From the NCBI GenBank assembly GCA_025361125.1, contig JANYBM010000120.1:1-57525 (forward strand): DNA of 57,525 nucleotides. Direction: 5' to 3'. The DNA comes from Holophagaceae bacterium (GTDB taxonomy: Bacteria > Acidobacteriota > Holophagae > Holophagales > Holophagaceae). The stretch's first letter is position 1. Each line of letters opens with the position of its first letter. Both the position numbers and the translations under genes were made by a program. The notes below the pieces were generated by a model that saw only the letters and a program-made list of their open reading frames with translations, had not been told where the DNA came from and did not search any database. Positions 33,793-41,143 of this stretch are shown one piece after another.

Positions 33793-35175
33793 TTACAGCT
33801 CAAGGTAGGCAGGCCCCACATTGGTGATGGTTCCGGCGCCGAAGGTGATCAGCAGATCTCCTGGTTGGGTGAGATGCTTCAGGAATTTCGGCAGGTCTTC
33901 CACGTTGGAGACGTAGTGAACCTCCCGTTGCCCGTGAGCCCGTAATCCAGTGACAACGCTTTCTCCGGAAACACCTGGGATGGGAGCCTCGCTTGCGGCA
34001 TAGATGTTGGTGATGACGACGACATCAGCTTCGAAAAAAGCGCGAGAGAATTCCTCGATCAGGGCGTTGGTCCGCGTGTAGCGATGAGGCTGAAATGCAG
34101 CAACGATGCGGCGTTCCGGGAACCCCTTCCGCGCAGCCTTCAAGGTGGCGGCGATCTCCGTGGGATGGTGGCCATAGTCATCCACGACCAATACGCCGTC
34201 TTTTTCTCCTTTCTTGGTGAAGCGCCGATCGGCCCCACTGAATGTCGCCAGGCTGGTTCGGATCTGGTGTGTGGTCACGCCCAATTCCAATGCCACGCCG
34301 ATGGCCGCAAGCGCATTGAGCACCATGTGGTGGCCCGGAACGTGGATGGAAAAATCACCTAGGTTCTCGCCAAAGGCCGTCACGGAAAAAGTACTGGAGA
34401 ATCCATCCTGGTGAATGTCCTGGCCTCTGATGTCCACCTGCGGATTGGTGCCGTAGGTTCTCACCTGGCGCTTTAGCAAAGGCCGTACCTGGGCCACATT
34501 CGGATCATCCATGCAGGCGAATACGGATCCATAGAATGGCACCTTATTGGCGAATTCCACAAAGGCCGTGCGAATTTCTTCAATGTCATTGTAATGGTCG
34601 AGGTGCTCACGATCTATGTTGGTGATGACGGCGAGCGTTGGATTCAGCATCAAAAAACTGCCATCGCTTTCATCTGCTTCCGCCACCAGGTAATCACCTT
34701 TCCCAAGTTTGGCGTTGGAACCAATGATTCCAAGTTTTCCGCCGATGACGATGGTGGGGTCAAGGCCCGCCTGGCTCAGGATCTGGGCGATCATGCAGGT
34801 GGTGGTGGTTTTCCCATGGGAACCACCCACGGCGATTCCCTGCTTCAACCTCATCAGTTCCGCGAGCATCTCTCCTCTGGGGATTACTGGAATCTTCGTG
34901 GCTTGGGCTGCCACGACCTCTGGGTTGTCACCGTGAACGGCGCTGGAAATTACCACAACCTGGGCACCTATGATGTGTTTTGCCTCATGTCCAAGATTTA
35001 CTTCGATCCCAAGGGAACGAAGGCGCTCCGTGACCGCACTGTCTTTAAGGTCCGTTCCTGAGACGCGGAACCCCAGGTTTACCAAAACTTCAGCGATGCC
35101 TGACATGCCGATGCCGCCAATGCCCACGAAATGAATATGTTGAATGGTGCCAAACAAGTGGAGGATTCCTTTCAT
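33793..35175 (-). CDS. murC: UDP-N-acetylmuramate--L-alanine ligase
   Basis: A 460-residue Mur ligase that adds L-alanine to UDP-MurNAc, the first amino acid of the peptidoglycan stem. I placed the start at 35175, giving a start close to the family's (FGTIQHIHFVGIGGIGMSG); an ATG ten codons upstream at 35205 is nearly as good, and neither has a strong ribosome-binding site. The UDP-binding loop is GIGGIGMSG, the ATP P-loop is GGSHGKTTT, and the Mur signature HPTEIAAT follows in the C-terminal domain. It stands alone, away from the usual mur/dcw cluster, which is unusual; an M14 peptidase follows. Confidence 0.93.
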   Translation of the reverse strand: MKGILHLFGTIQHIHFVGIGGIGMSGIAEVLVNLGFRVSGTDLKDSAVTERLRSLGIEVNLGHEAKHIIGAQVVVISSAVHGDNPEVVAAQATKIPVIPRGEMLAELMRLKQGIAVGGSHGKTTTTCMIAQILSQAGLDPTIVIGGKLGIIGSNAKLGKGDYLVAEADESDGSFLMLNPTLAVITNIDREHLDHYNDIEEIRTAFVEFANKVPFYGSVFACMDDPNVAQVRPLLKRQVRTYGTNPQVDIRGQDIHQDGFSSTFSVTAFGENLGDFSIHVPGHHMVLNALAAIGVALELGVTTHQIRTSLATFSGADRRFTKKGEKDGVLVVDDYGHHPTEIAATLKAARKGFPERRIVAAFQPHRYTRTNALIEEFSRAFFEADVVVITNIYAASEAPIPGVSGESVVTGLRAHGQREVHYVSNVEDLPKFLKHLTQPGDLLITFGAGTITNVGPAYLEL

Positions 35176-35294
35176 CAAAGGTCTGAGCAGGAGAACTTCT
35201 AGCATAGCCTTCGCCGAGGACCCACACTTACTTAGGAAGTGGCACGGCTTTGGATATAGCTTTCCCGAACCCCAACCAACTTCAGGAGGTGCCC

Positions 35295-36263
35295 ATGAAC
35301 GGACCCAGAATCGTAGCTTCCATCACTGCTGCTGGCTGCCTGGCAACTGGCCTTTTTAGTCAGGATCGCGGTAGACAGCAGGCCACCCCTGAACGGGAAT
35401 CGTCCAATGATCGCCAGATGGCGCCTTCTGGCATGAGTGGCATGAGTTCGCCGGTTGATCGCGGATCTGATCAGCGCGGGAATGGTGGCGGATCTGACCA
35501 GCGCGGGAATAGTGGCGGCGGATCGGACCAACGGGGGAATAGCGGCGGATCGGATCAGCGTGGAGTTGGCAGCGGCCGCACGGTGGGGCTCTCAGGCCGA
35601 TCTACTTCACCTGATCGTCAGACTTCGTCCACCACGCCAGGGATCCACGGCGTGTTGGCCAGTCATGTGAACACTCGGGTGCATGGACACGAGCAATACT
35701 GGCAACCCTGCCAATTCCTGCCCAATTCATTTTTCTGGAGCAATCGGGACATCATGGCCGAAATTCAGTTCATGTCTCGTCAAGGTTTCGTGGCTTGTAC
35801 GCTGGTGGCCGATGATGCTTTGGAAGTCACTGACTATTCAGATTTTCCCCAAGGATGGAAGGGTTATGCCTTCGTGGTGCCAGCTAAAGGCACCTTGCAT
35901 GTAAGCCTCAACCATGCGAATCGCGGTTGGTTCCGTTTGGTGATGATGGACAAGTGGGGCGATTTGCAGGCGGGCATGCTGCCGAACATGATCCCCACGG
36001 GCAATCCCGAAGTGACTTTCAAAAATCCCAAGGACGAAGCCCAGGCAGTTTATGTCGTGGCAGATGATCCGGGTTGGATGTCTTCCAAGGCCTATCCCTA
36101 TCAGCTCACAGTTCAGCGCTCTTGGGAGCCTGGTTCCATAGATTTTAAAAACGTGAAAGTGGCCGTGGGTGTTTGGGGCAACCACCAGGACAATAGCGCC
36201 CAATTCCGACGCCCCACCTGGGTGGGTTTTGGCTCTTCCTCGCGAGGAATAGGTTGGTGGTAA
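35295..36263 (+). CDS. Secreted protein with (G)SDQRGN repeats
   Basis: A 322-residue exported protein. The ATG at 35295 has an AGGAGGTG site and is preferred over the in-frame ATG at 35250. A short signal-like N-terminus (RIVASITAAGC; a possible AAGC lipobox) precedes a low-complexity Gly/Ser/Asp/Gln/Arg region. In it GSDQRGN is repeated four times (residues 57-93). Residues about 120-322 form a compact, aromatic-rich domain (PCQFLPNSFFWSNRD, FPQGWKGYAFVVPAKGT, NRGWFRLVMMDKWG) that I do not recognise. The low-complexity part is probably a flexible linker or surface segment. It is divergent from murC and ends before a strong hairpin terminator. Confidence 0.7.
   Translation: MNGPRIVASITAAGCLATGLFSQDRGRQQATPERESSNDRQMAPSGMSGMSSPVDRGSDQRGNGGGSDQRGNSGGGSDQRGNSGGSDQRGVGSGRTVGLSGRSTSPDRQTSSTTPGIHGVLASHVNTRVHGHEQYWQPCQFLPNSFFWSNRDIMAEIQFMSRQGFVACTLVADDALEVTDYSDFPQGWKGYAFVVPAKGTLHVSLNHANRGWFRLVMMDKWGDLQAGMLPNMIPTGNPEVTFKNPKDEAQAVYVVADDPGWMSSKAYPYQLTVQRSWEPGSIDFKNVKVAVGVWGNHQDNSAQFRRPTWVGFGSSSRGIGWW
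35463..35573 (+). repeat. Four-copy in-frame tandem repeat (27-30 bases per unit)
   Basis: Units begin at 35463, 35490, 35520 and 35547 and are 27, 30, 27 and 27 bases long, so the frame is kept. Each starts GGATC[TG]GA[TC]CA and encodes GSDQRG. The first three units are closest; the last has drifted. Length variation between strains is likely at this kind of repeat. Confidence 0.85.
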
Positions 36264-36283
36264 GCCATTCCGGATGAATGAAA

Positions 36284-36310
36284 ACGGCCTCGCATCGGGG
36301 CCGTTTTTTT
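36284..36310. terminator. Hairpin terminator between convergent genes
   Basis: A 9-base-pair stem (36284-36292 with 36296-36304, one T-G pair) closes a three-base loop CAT and is followed by a run of seven Ts on the plus strand. Four As precede the stem, so it can also act for the minus-strand lipid kinase gene that ends at 36324. It lies 20 bases after the stop of the repeat-containing secreted protein. Confidence 0.88.
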
Positions 36311-36323
36311 ATTTTGAGCTGAG

Positions 36324-37271
36324 TTATTTCCAGGGACAAGCATCCGTCACTTGCATTCTAAAGGTTCCAGGTTCCAGTGTGAATTCCGCGCGATCGCGGG
36401 CCTCGGCGGGCTCACCGTCGAGATGCCAGGGCAGGGGGCGATCCAACTGGAGGGTGGCTTTGAGAATGCGGCCCTCCTGGCGTAAATAGGTGCGGCCTCC
36501 CTCGCGGAAGAGCGAGGGCAGTTGTGTAAAAAGGTCCAGGTGACGCGGTTTAGCGAGGGTCGCCCACCGCAACATTCCATCGTTTGGATTCGCGTGGGGC
36601 GCGATCCAGAAACCCGAGCCGTACTGGGGAAGATTGGCGATGCACAAGCTCCAGGCTTGTTCTGGAAGCTTGGGTTCCGGTCCGTTCCAGGCCGCTCGCA
36701 ACAGGCCATTCCTGGATAGGGGTTCGGTTTCTTCAGGCTGAAGTGCATCCCAGCGCAGGCTAAAAGGCTCGAAGTTCCGCCACGCTTTTAGGGAGCCTTG
36801 GGCGTAACTCAGGAAGCCTCGGGTGGTACCGTTGTGAAAATTGTGGGCGATGACGGCTTCGAAACCCGTGCCACAAAGATTGAGAAAGGGCTCGCCATCC
36901 AGCTTGGGCAAATCCATCCGCAACTCGCGGCCTTGGAGTAATCGCAGCAGAGCGCCGCTGGGTTCCAGCGGTGTGCGTAAGCCGCGCACCAGTCCGTTCC
37001 CACTGCCGCCGGGAATAGCCGCCAGAGGCACCGGGCAACCTGCTTTGTTGAGGGCGATTCCCGCGTGATGGATGGTGCCATCGCCACCCCACACGAACAG
37101 CGGTCCACCAGCGGCTTTGGCCTGCTCGATAGGGGGGGCGAAATCAAAAGGTGGCCCAAAGGCGATGGGCTCGATGCGCGCGCGATAATCAGCGGGGAGT
37201 CCAGCCAGCAGCTCATCTGGATCCTTTCGGGAAGTCCCCGCCAGAATGTTATACAGCAGCGGGTGCTTCAT
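36324..37271 (-). CDS. Diacylglycerol/lipid kinase family protein
   Basis: A 315-residue DAGK-catalytic-domain protein of the YegS/DgkB group. The ATG at 37271 overlaps the pseudouridine synthase stop (ATGA); a GTG four codons upstream (37283) is an alternative. The nucleotide motif GGDGT (62-66) and the glycine-rich PGGSGNG (87-93) are the family's key elements. It phosphorylates diacylglycerol or a related lipid (sphingosine-type lipids in some members); the substrate cannot be told from sequence. The C-terminal half has the expected beta-sandwich phrases (GTGFEAVIAHN, QLDRPLPWHLDGE). It is translationally coupled to the gene before it. Confidence 0.88.
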   Translation of the reverse strand: MKHPLLYNILAGTSRKDPDELLAGLPADYRARIEPIAFGPPFDFAPPIEQAKAAGGPLFVWGGDGTIHHAGIALNKAGCPVPLAAIPGGSGNGLVRGLRTPLEPSGALLRLLQGRELRMDLPKLDGEPFLNLCGTGFEAVIAHNFHNGTTRGFLSYAQGSLKAWRNFEPFSLRWDALQPEETEPLSRNGLLRAAWNGPEPKLPEQAWSLCIANLPQYGSGFWIAPHANPNDGMLRWATLAKPRHLDLFTQLPSLFREGGRTYLRQEGRILKATLQLDRPLPWHLDGEPAEARDRAEFTLEPGTFRMQVTDACPWK

Positions 37272-38137
37272 CTTGAAAGCCACCGTGGGGGCGCCACGAA
37301 TTCAATCTCTTTGGCTGTGCCCGGATGGTTCAGTGCCAACTTCCAGGCGTGCAATTCCAATTCCGGCGCATTCTCGCCGCCATACAGCCGATCTCCCCTT
37401 ACGGGCGCGCCAAGACTGGCGAGATGTACCCGGATCTGGTGGGTGCGCCCAGTGCGGGGCTCCGCAATGATCCAATTCCCGGCTGGAAGACCGGTGGTTT
37501 CTTCGGTGGTGGCGGGTCGAAAAATCGTGATGGCCTTTTTGGGTTCCATCAGATCGCCTTCAACACCGAAGCGTCCAGGCACGGCATTGCGCAGTCGTCC
37601 GATGGGGCGATCCACGGTGCAGGCTTCCAAGGGTTCGGACACCCGGGCAAGGTAGGTCTTACGCACGCCATGCTCAGTGAAGGCTTTGGTCAACTGTGCG
37701 TTGATGGAAGCGTCCTTCGAAAAAATGAGCAGGCCTGAAGTACCTTGATCCAGGCGATGGTGCAGAAATAATTTCAACTCTGGCCGTTGGGTTTTGATCA
37801 GTGCGAGCAGGTCGTGCCGGTCCGATGCCCACGTGCCCTGGGTCGGGATTCCCGTGGGCTTGTTCACCACCAACAACCACGGGTCTTCAAAGACCACCGG
37901 GATCTGCACCGTGGGCACTGCGGGGAGCTCCGCATCAAAGGCCACACGAATCTCGATTCCGGGCTGAATCATTTTTCCGGCCACACGCACCCGCTTATGG
38001 TCCACTTGCACGCCACCCAGTTTCAGGGCTTCCCGCGCCGCACGCCGCGAGATGCCCGTGCGCTTGGCCACGAGCTGATCCAGGCGCAGGCCCGAATCCT
38101 CAGGCGTACACGAAAAGGTCCATTTCTGAAGTGCCAT
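37268..38137 (-). CDS. RluA-family 23S rRNA-type pseudouridine synthase
   Basis: A 289-residue enzyme with an N-terminal S4 RNA-binding domain (LRLDQLVAKRTGISRRAAREALKLGGVQVD, residues about 17-46). A RluA catalytic domain follows, with the catalytic Asp130 in HRLDQGTSGLL. Other conserved parts are VVNKPTGIP and EPRTGRTHQIRVHLASLGAPVRGDRLYG. It converts specific uridines to pseudouridine, probably in 23S rRNA (RluD or RluC type), but the target cannot be set from sequence. The downstream lipid kinase begins inside its stop codon. It is divergent from the adenylate cyclase. Confidence 0.92.
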   Translation of the reverse strand: MALQKWTFSCTPEDSGLRLDQLVAKRTGISRRAAREALKLGGVQVDHKRVRVAGKMIQPGIEIRVAFDAELPAVPTVQIPVVFEDPWLLVVNKPTGIPTQGTWASDRHDLLALIKTQRPELKLFLHHRLDQGTSGLLIFSKDASINAQLTKAFTEHGVRKTYLARVSEPLEACTVDRPIGRLRNAVPGRFGVEGDLMEPKKAITIFRPATTEETTGLPAGNWIIAEPRTGRTHQIRVHLASLGAPVRGDRLYGGENAPELELHAWKLALNHPGTAKEIEFVAPPRWLSR

Positions 38138-38297
38138 GTGTTGAGCTTAGTTCCTCGACCTAAGATTTCGAAAGCCCAAGAGGAACCGGCAAGATTTGCG
38201 ATAGATGGAAACCCGGAGTGGGTGTTCCCAATCAACACGCAACAAGCAACAAACGAAAATTGAAAGAAGTAGGCCCTTCCGGCGTAAACTCAACCGC

Positions 38298-39719
38298 GTG
38301 AGCGACTCAGCCTCAAGATTCCTCCTGCTGCGGCAAGTGGTCGGCCCTCAGGGAGCGTCTGCCGCACAAGCGATCGAACGGCTCGTGCGGGAAGGCGAGG
38401 ATGCGAGCCTTTGCCGAGTGAACGCCTACGAGTTCGCCGCCCGCAACGGTCTCGACGAGGGTCAGGTGGTAGATGCCTTTGTTCAAGCCTCCCACCTTGG
38501 CCTCTTCGACCTCTCCTGGAACCTGCTCTGCCCCGGCTGCGGAGGCGTGCTGGAAGCTTCCGCAAGCCTTAAGTCAGTTGACAAGGCCACCTACTATTGT
38601 GCTCTGTGCGCGGGAGGCTATGAACCCACCCTGGATGAGATGGTGGAGGTCAGCTTCACCGTGGGCCCCGGCGTTCGACGCATCACCGCCCACGATCCGA
38701 ACACCTTGCCCATGTGGGACTATTACCGCCAGGTTTTCTGGAGTTCGGGGGTCCGACTGCCTGAAGGCGATGCCATCAAAGAATTATTGGCCTCGGTGAT
38801 CCTCGAAGCCGATGAGGTTCCACCCCGGGGGAAGTGCATCCTGAACGTGCAACTCCCAGCTCAATTTCTCATCGTTTTCGATCCGGTGACCCATTCGGCG
38901 ATGTTTCTCGATGTGCAGGGCGAACCCATCCGCGAGCGGCAGGATCTGACGGTAGTGTTCAACGATTCCAGCGCTCCCACGGGCACGCTGCAATTGCGGC
39001 CTGGCCCCCTGCGGCTCACGCTGGAGAATCAGACGGATCATCGGGTGTTACCGGGCATTTTCATTGCTAACGATCAACTCCATGATCTGCTGGGCCACCG
39101 ACGGCGCTTCCTGACCGCCAAGGATCTGCTCACCCGCCAGACCTTCAGGGACCTCTATCGGGCCGACACTCTGGACATCAACCAGCGCCTCAAGATCACG
39201 AGCCTCACGTTTCTGTTTACGGATCTGAAAGGGTCCACCGAGCTTTACGAGAGGGTGGGGGATTTGGTGGCTTACGACTTGGTGCGCGCCCATTTCCGGG
39301 TACTGAACGAGGTGGTGGCCTCGGAATCAGGATCAGTAGTGAAAACCATCGGGGATGCGGTGATGGCCACCTTTCCTACGCCGGAACGGGGCCTCCAGGC
39401 GGCGCTCCGCATGCGTGAGGCCATGAGCCTCCTTAATGAACCGGCGGATAGGGAGGATCTGCTGTTGAAGATTGGTCTGCACGAAGGACCCTGCCTGGCG
39501 GTGACACTCAATGAACGGCTGGACTACTTCGGCCAGACCGTCAACATCGCCGCCCGAGTGCAGGGGCTCGCCCAGTCCCATACCATTTTCACGACCGAGC
39601 CAGTGGTGTCCAACTCCAATGTGGCGCGGCTCATGGCCCAACGGGGCCTCCAAGCCAAGCCCCACCAAGCTTCCCTGCGCGGAATCAAGGAAGCGCTCAC
39701 GGTCTACGAGATCCTCTGA
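38298..39719 (+). CDS. Class III adenylate cyclase with zinc-finger-like N-terminal sensor
   Basis: About 473 residues from a GTG at 38298; an in-frame ATG at 38205 would add 31 residues of unlikely sequence, so the start is uncertain. Residues about 78-104 hold two CxxC pairs (CPGC, CALC), as in a treble-clef or zinc ribbon. The C-terminal domain, from about 300, is a class III cyclase: metal Asp in FTDLKGST and in TIGDAVMATF, adenine-specifying Lys before the latter, Asp in LDYFGQTVNIAAR, then the transition-state Asn and Arg. All catalytic positions for ATP cyclisation are present. It makes cAMP in response to an unknown signal. Resembles DUF5939-cyclase proteins. Confidence 0.85.
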   Translation: MSDSASRFLLLRQVVGPQGASAAQAIERLVREGEDASLCRVNAYEFAARNGLDEGQVVDAFVQASHLGLFDLSWNLLCPGCGGVLEASASLKSVDKATYYCALCAGGYEPTLDEMVEVSFTVGPGVRRITAHDPNTLPMWDYYRQVFWSSGVRLPEGDAIKELLASVILEADEVPPRGKCILNVQLPAQFLIVFDPVTHSAMFLDVQGEPIRERQDLTVVFNDSSAPTGTLQLRPGPLRLTLENQTDHRVLPGIFIANDQLHDLLGHRRRFLTAKDLLTRQTFRDLYRADTLDINQRLKITSLTFLFTDLKGSTELYERVGDLVAYDLVRAHFRVLNEVVASESGSVVKTIGDAVMATFPTPERGLQAALRMREAMSLLNEPADREDLLLKIGLHEGPCLAVTLNERLDYFGQTVNIAARVQGLAQSHTIFTTEPVVSNSNVARLMAQRGLQAKPHQASLRGIKEALTVYEIL

Positions 39720-39803
39720 AAACTTGAGTCTTCAATCCATTCCGCAAAGGATCGGACGGAAAGTGAAGACCACGAAGAAAGATGTTTTGCTTTTAAATTA
39801 ATG

Positions 39804-39831
39804 TTGACCAAAAAAGTAGGCTTTGTATTCT
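39804..39831 (+). promoter_or_regulatory. Candidate sigma-70-type promoter of cysK
   Basis: TTGACC (39804-39809) and TATTCT (39826-39831) are separated by 16 bases in an AT-rich stretch, 24 bases before the cysK start. The hexamers differ by one and two bases from the consensus. The candidate -10 ends close to the ribosome-binding site (AAGGAG), so the leader would be short. Confidence 0.45.
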
Positions 39832-39854
39832 AAGTCCTTCCCAAGGAGAAGCCC

Positions 39855-40808
39855 ATGCCCCAGCGACCCAATCGTGTTGATCATATTTACGATCTGGTGG
39901 GTTGCACCCCCGTCGTGCGGCTAAACCGCGTCGTACCTAAAGGATCGGCTACGGTCTTCGTCAAGTTGGAGAGCGCCAACCCCGGCGGGAGTGTGAAGGA
40001 TCGCATCGCGTTGAACATGATCCATGCCGCCGAAGCTAGTGGCGCGCTGAAGCCCGGCATGAAGATCCTGGAGGCCACCTCCGGCAATACAGGTATCGGC
40101 CTGGCCTTCATTGCAGCGGCCAAGGGTTACCCCATCCTGCTGGTGATGCCCGACACGATGACTTTGGAGCGCCGCGCGCTGGTAAAGGCCTACGGTGCGC
40201 AGATCGTGCTGACGCCCGGTTCTGGCGGTATGAAGGCGGCAGTGGAAAAGGCCGAAGAGATCGCAGCGGGAGATGCAGAATATTTCCTCGTGCGCCAATT
40301 CGACAATCCCGCTAATCCCGAGGTGCATCGCACGACCACGGCGCTCGAAATTCTCGAGCAGGTTCCGGAACTTGATGCCTTCGTGGCAGGCGTGGGTACC
40401 GGCGGCACTGTGACCGGCGTAGGCGAAGTACTCGCCCAGCGCAAGCCCGGAACCCTGGTGGTGGCCGTGGAGCCGGAGAGTTCGCCGCTCCTCACCAAGG
40501 GCACGCCGGGCCCCAACAAGATCCAGGGCATCGGACCCAATTTCGTTCCCAGCATCCTGAATCGCGCTGCCTTTCAGCGGGTGGAAGATGTGAGCTACGA
40601 AGATGCAGTGGCCATGGCGCGCAGGCTCACCCGTGAAGAGGCCTTGTTTTCGGGCATCTCCACCGGCGCCATCGTCCACGCGGCGCTGAAGATCGCTGCA
40701 GAACTTGGGGAAGGGAAGACCGTTGTCGCGGTGCTTTGCGATACAGGTGAACGCTACCTCAGTCATCCGTTGTATGCAGAGATTGATGGGCCAGTGGGAG
40801 GGAACTGA
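39855..40808 (+). CDS. cysK: Cysteine synthase A
   Basis: A 317-residue PLP enzyme (O-acetylserine sulfhydrylase): O-acetylserine plus sulfide gives cysteine and acetate. The PLP lysine is Lys48 in NPGGSVKDRIA. Family phrases are LVGCTPVVRLNR, EATSGNTGIGLAF, the phosphate-binding GVGTGGTVTGVG, and KIQGIGPNFVP, which marks CysK. An AAGGAG site precedes the ATG. It has its own candidate promoter and is followed by a long hairpin and a T-run, so it is probably a single-gene unit. No cysE is nearby. Confidence 0.96.
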   Translation: MPQRPNRVDHIYDLVGCTPVVRLNRVVPKGSATVFVKLESANPGGSVKDRIALNMIHAAEASGALKPGMKILEATSGNTGIGLAFIAAAKGYPILLVMPDTMTLERRALVKAYGAQIVLTPGSGGMKAAVEKAEEIAAGDAEYFLVRQFDNPANPEVHRTTTALEILEQVPELDAFVAGVGTGGTVTGVGEVLAQRKPGTLVVAVEPESSPLLTKGTPGPNKIQGIGPNFVPSILNRAAFQRVEDVSYEDAVAMARRLTREEALFSGISTGAIVHAALKIAAELGEGKTVVAVLCDTGERYLSHPLYAEIDGPVGGN

Positions 40809-40841
40809 CGAGGTGATGGGTCCAGCAGGGTTTGATGTGTA

Positions 40842-40892
40842 CTTGAAGCAACCTGGGTCCTGGCCGCAGAAACCTGCCAGGTTTGCTTCAAG
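40842..40892. repeat. Long near-perfect inverted repeat after cysK
   Basis: The left arm (40842-40856) pairs with the right arm (40877-40892) over 15 base pairs with one extra A in the right arm; the loop is 20 bases. It lies 33 bases after the cysK stop, in the 335-base gap before the BNR lipoprotein gene (minus strand, ending at 41144). No T-run follows directly. It could protect the 3' end of the cysK mRNA, form part of a small RNA, or be a remnant of a mobile element. Confidence 0.7.
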
Positions 40893-40935
40893 CACAATCA
40901 GTTACTGCACCTTCCCGGTTCTCCTGGCCCCTAAA

Positions 40936-40966
40936 AACCGCCGTTCAGTTCGGGGGGATTTTTTTT
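40936..40966 (+). terminator. Candidate intrinsic terminator after cysK
   Basis: An imperfect GC-rich stem (ACCGCCG with CGGGGGG, one G-G mismatch) with the loop TTCAGTT, followed by an A and eight Ts. It lies about 130 bases after the cysK stop, beyond the long inverted repeat. The rest of the 40809-41143 gap holds a small perfect hairpin (GATTTTC/GAAAATC, 41041-41062) and no gene that I can see. Confidence 0.55.
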
Positions 40967-41143
40967 CAGTCACGGATTACGCAGCACCGTAGCCATTTTC
41001 CCATACCGCTCTAGCAGTGAAGTCTCGAAGTCAAATGCCTGATTTTCCAATTCTTGAAAATCCGTAATCAAGATTATTTGTGATTCGGCAACCGTCTGGC
41101 CAGTTCAATCCCGGCGGTACAAAAAAGTCTAGAAAGGCGGCGC

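Noticed and set aside
35463-35573. Possible CRISPR array
   Set aside because: The repeats are contiguous, have no spacers, and keep the reading frame of a secreted protein.
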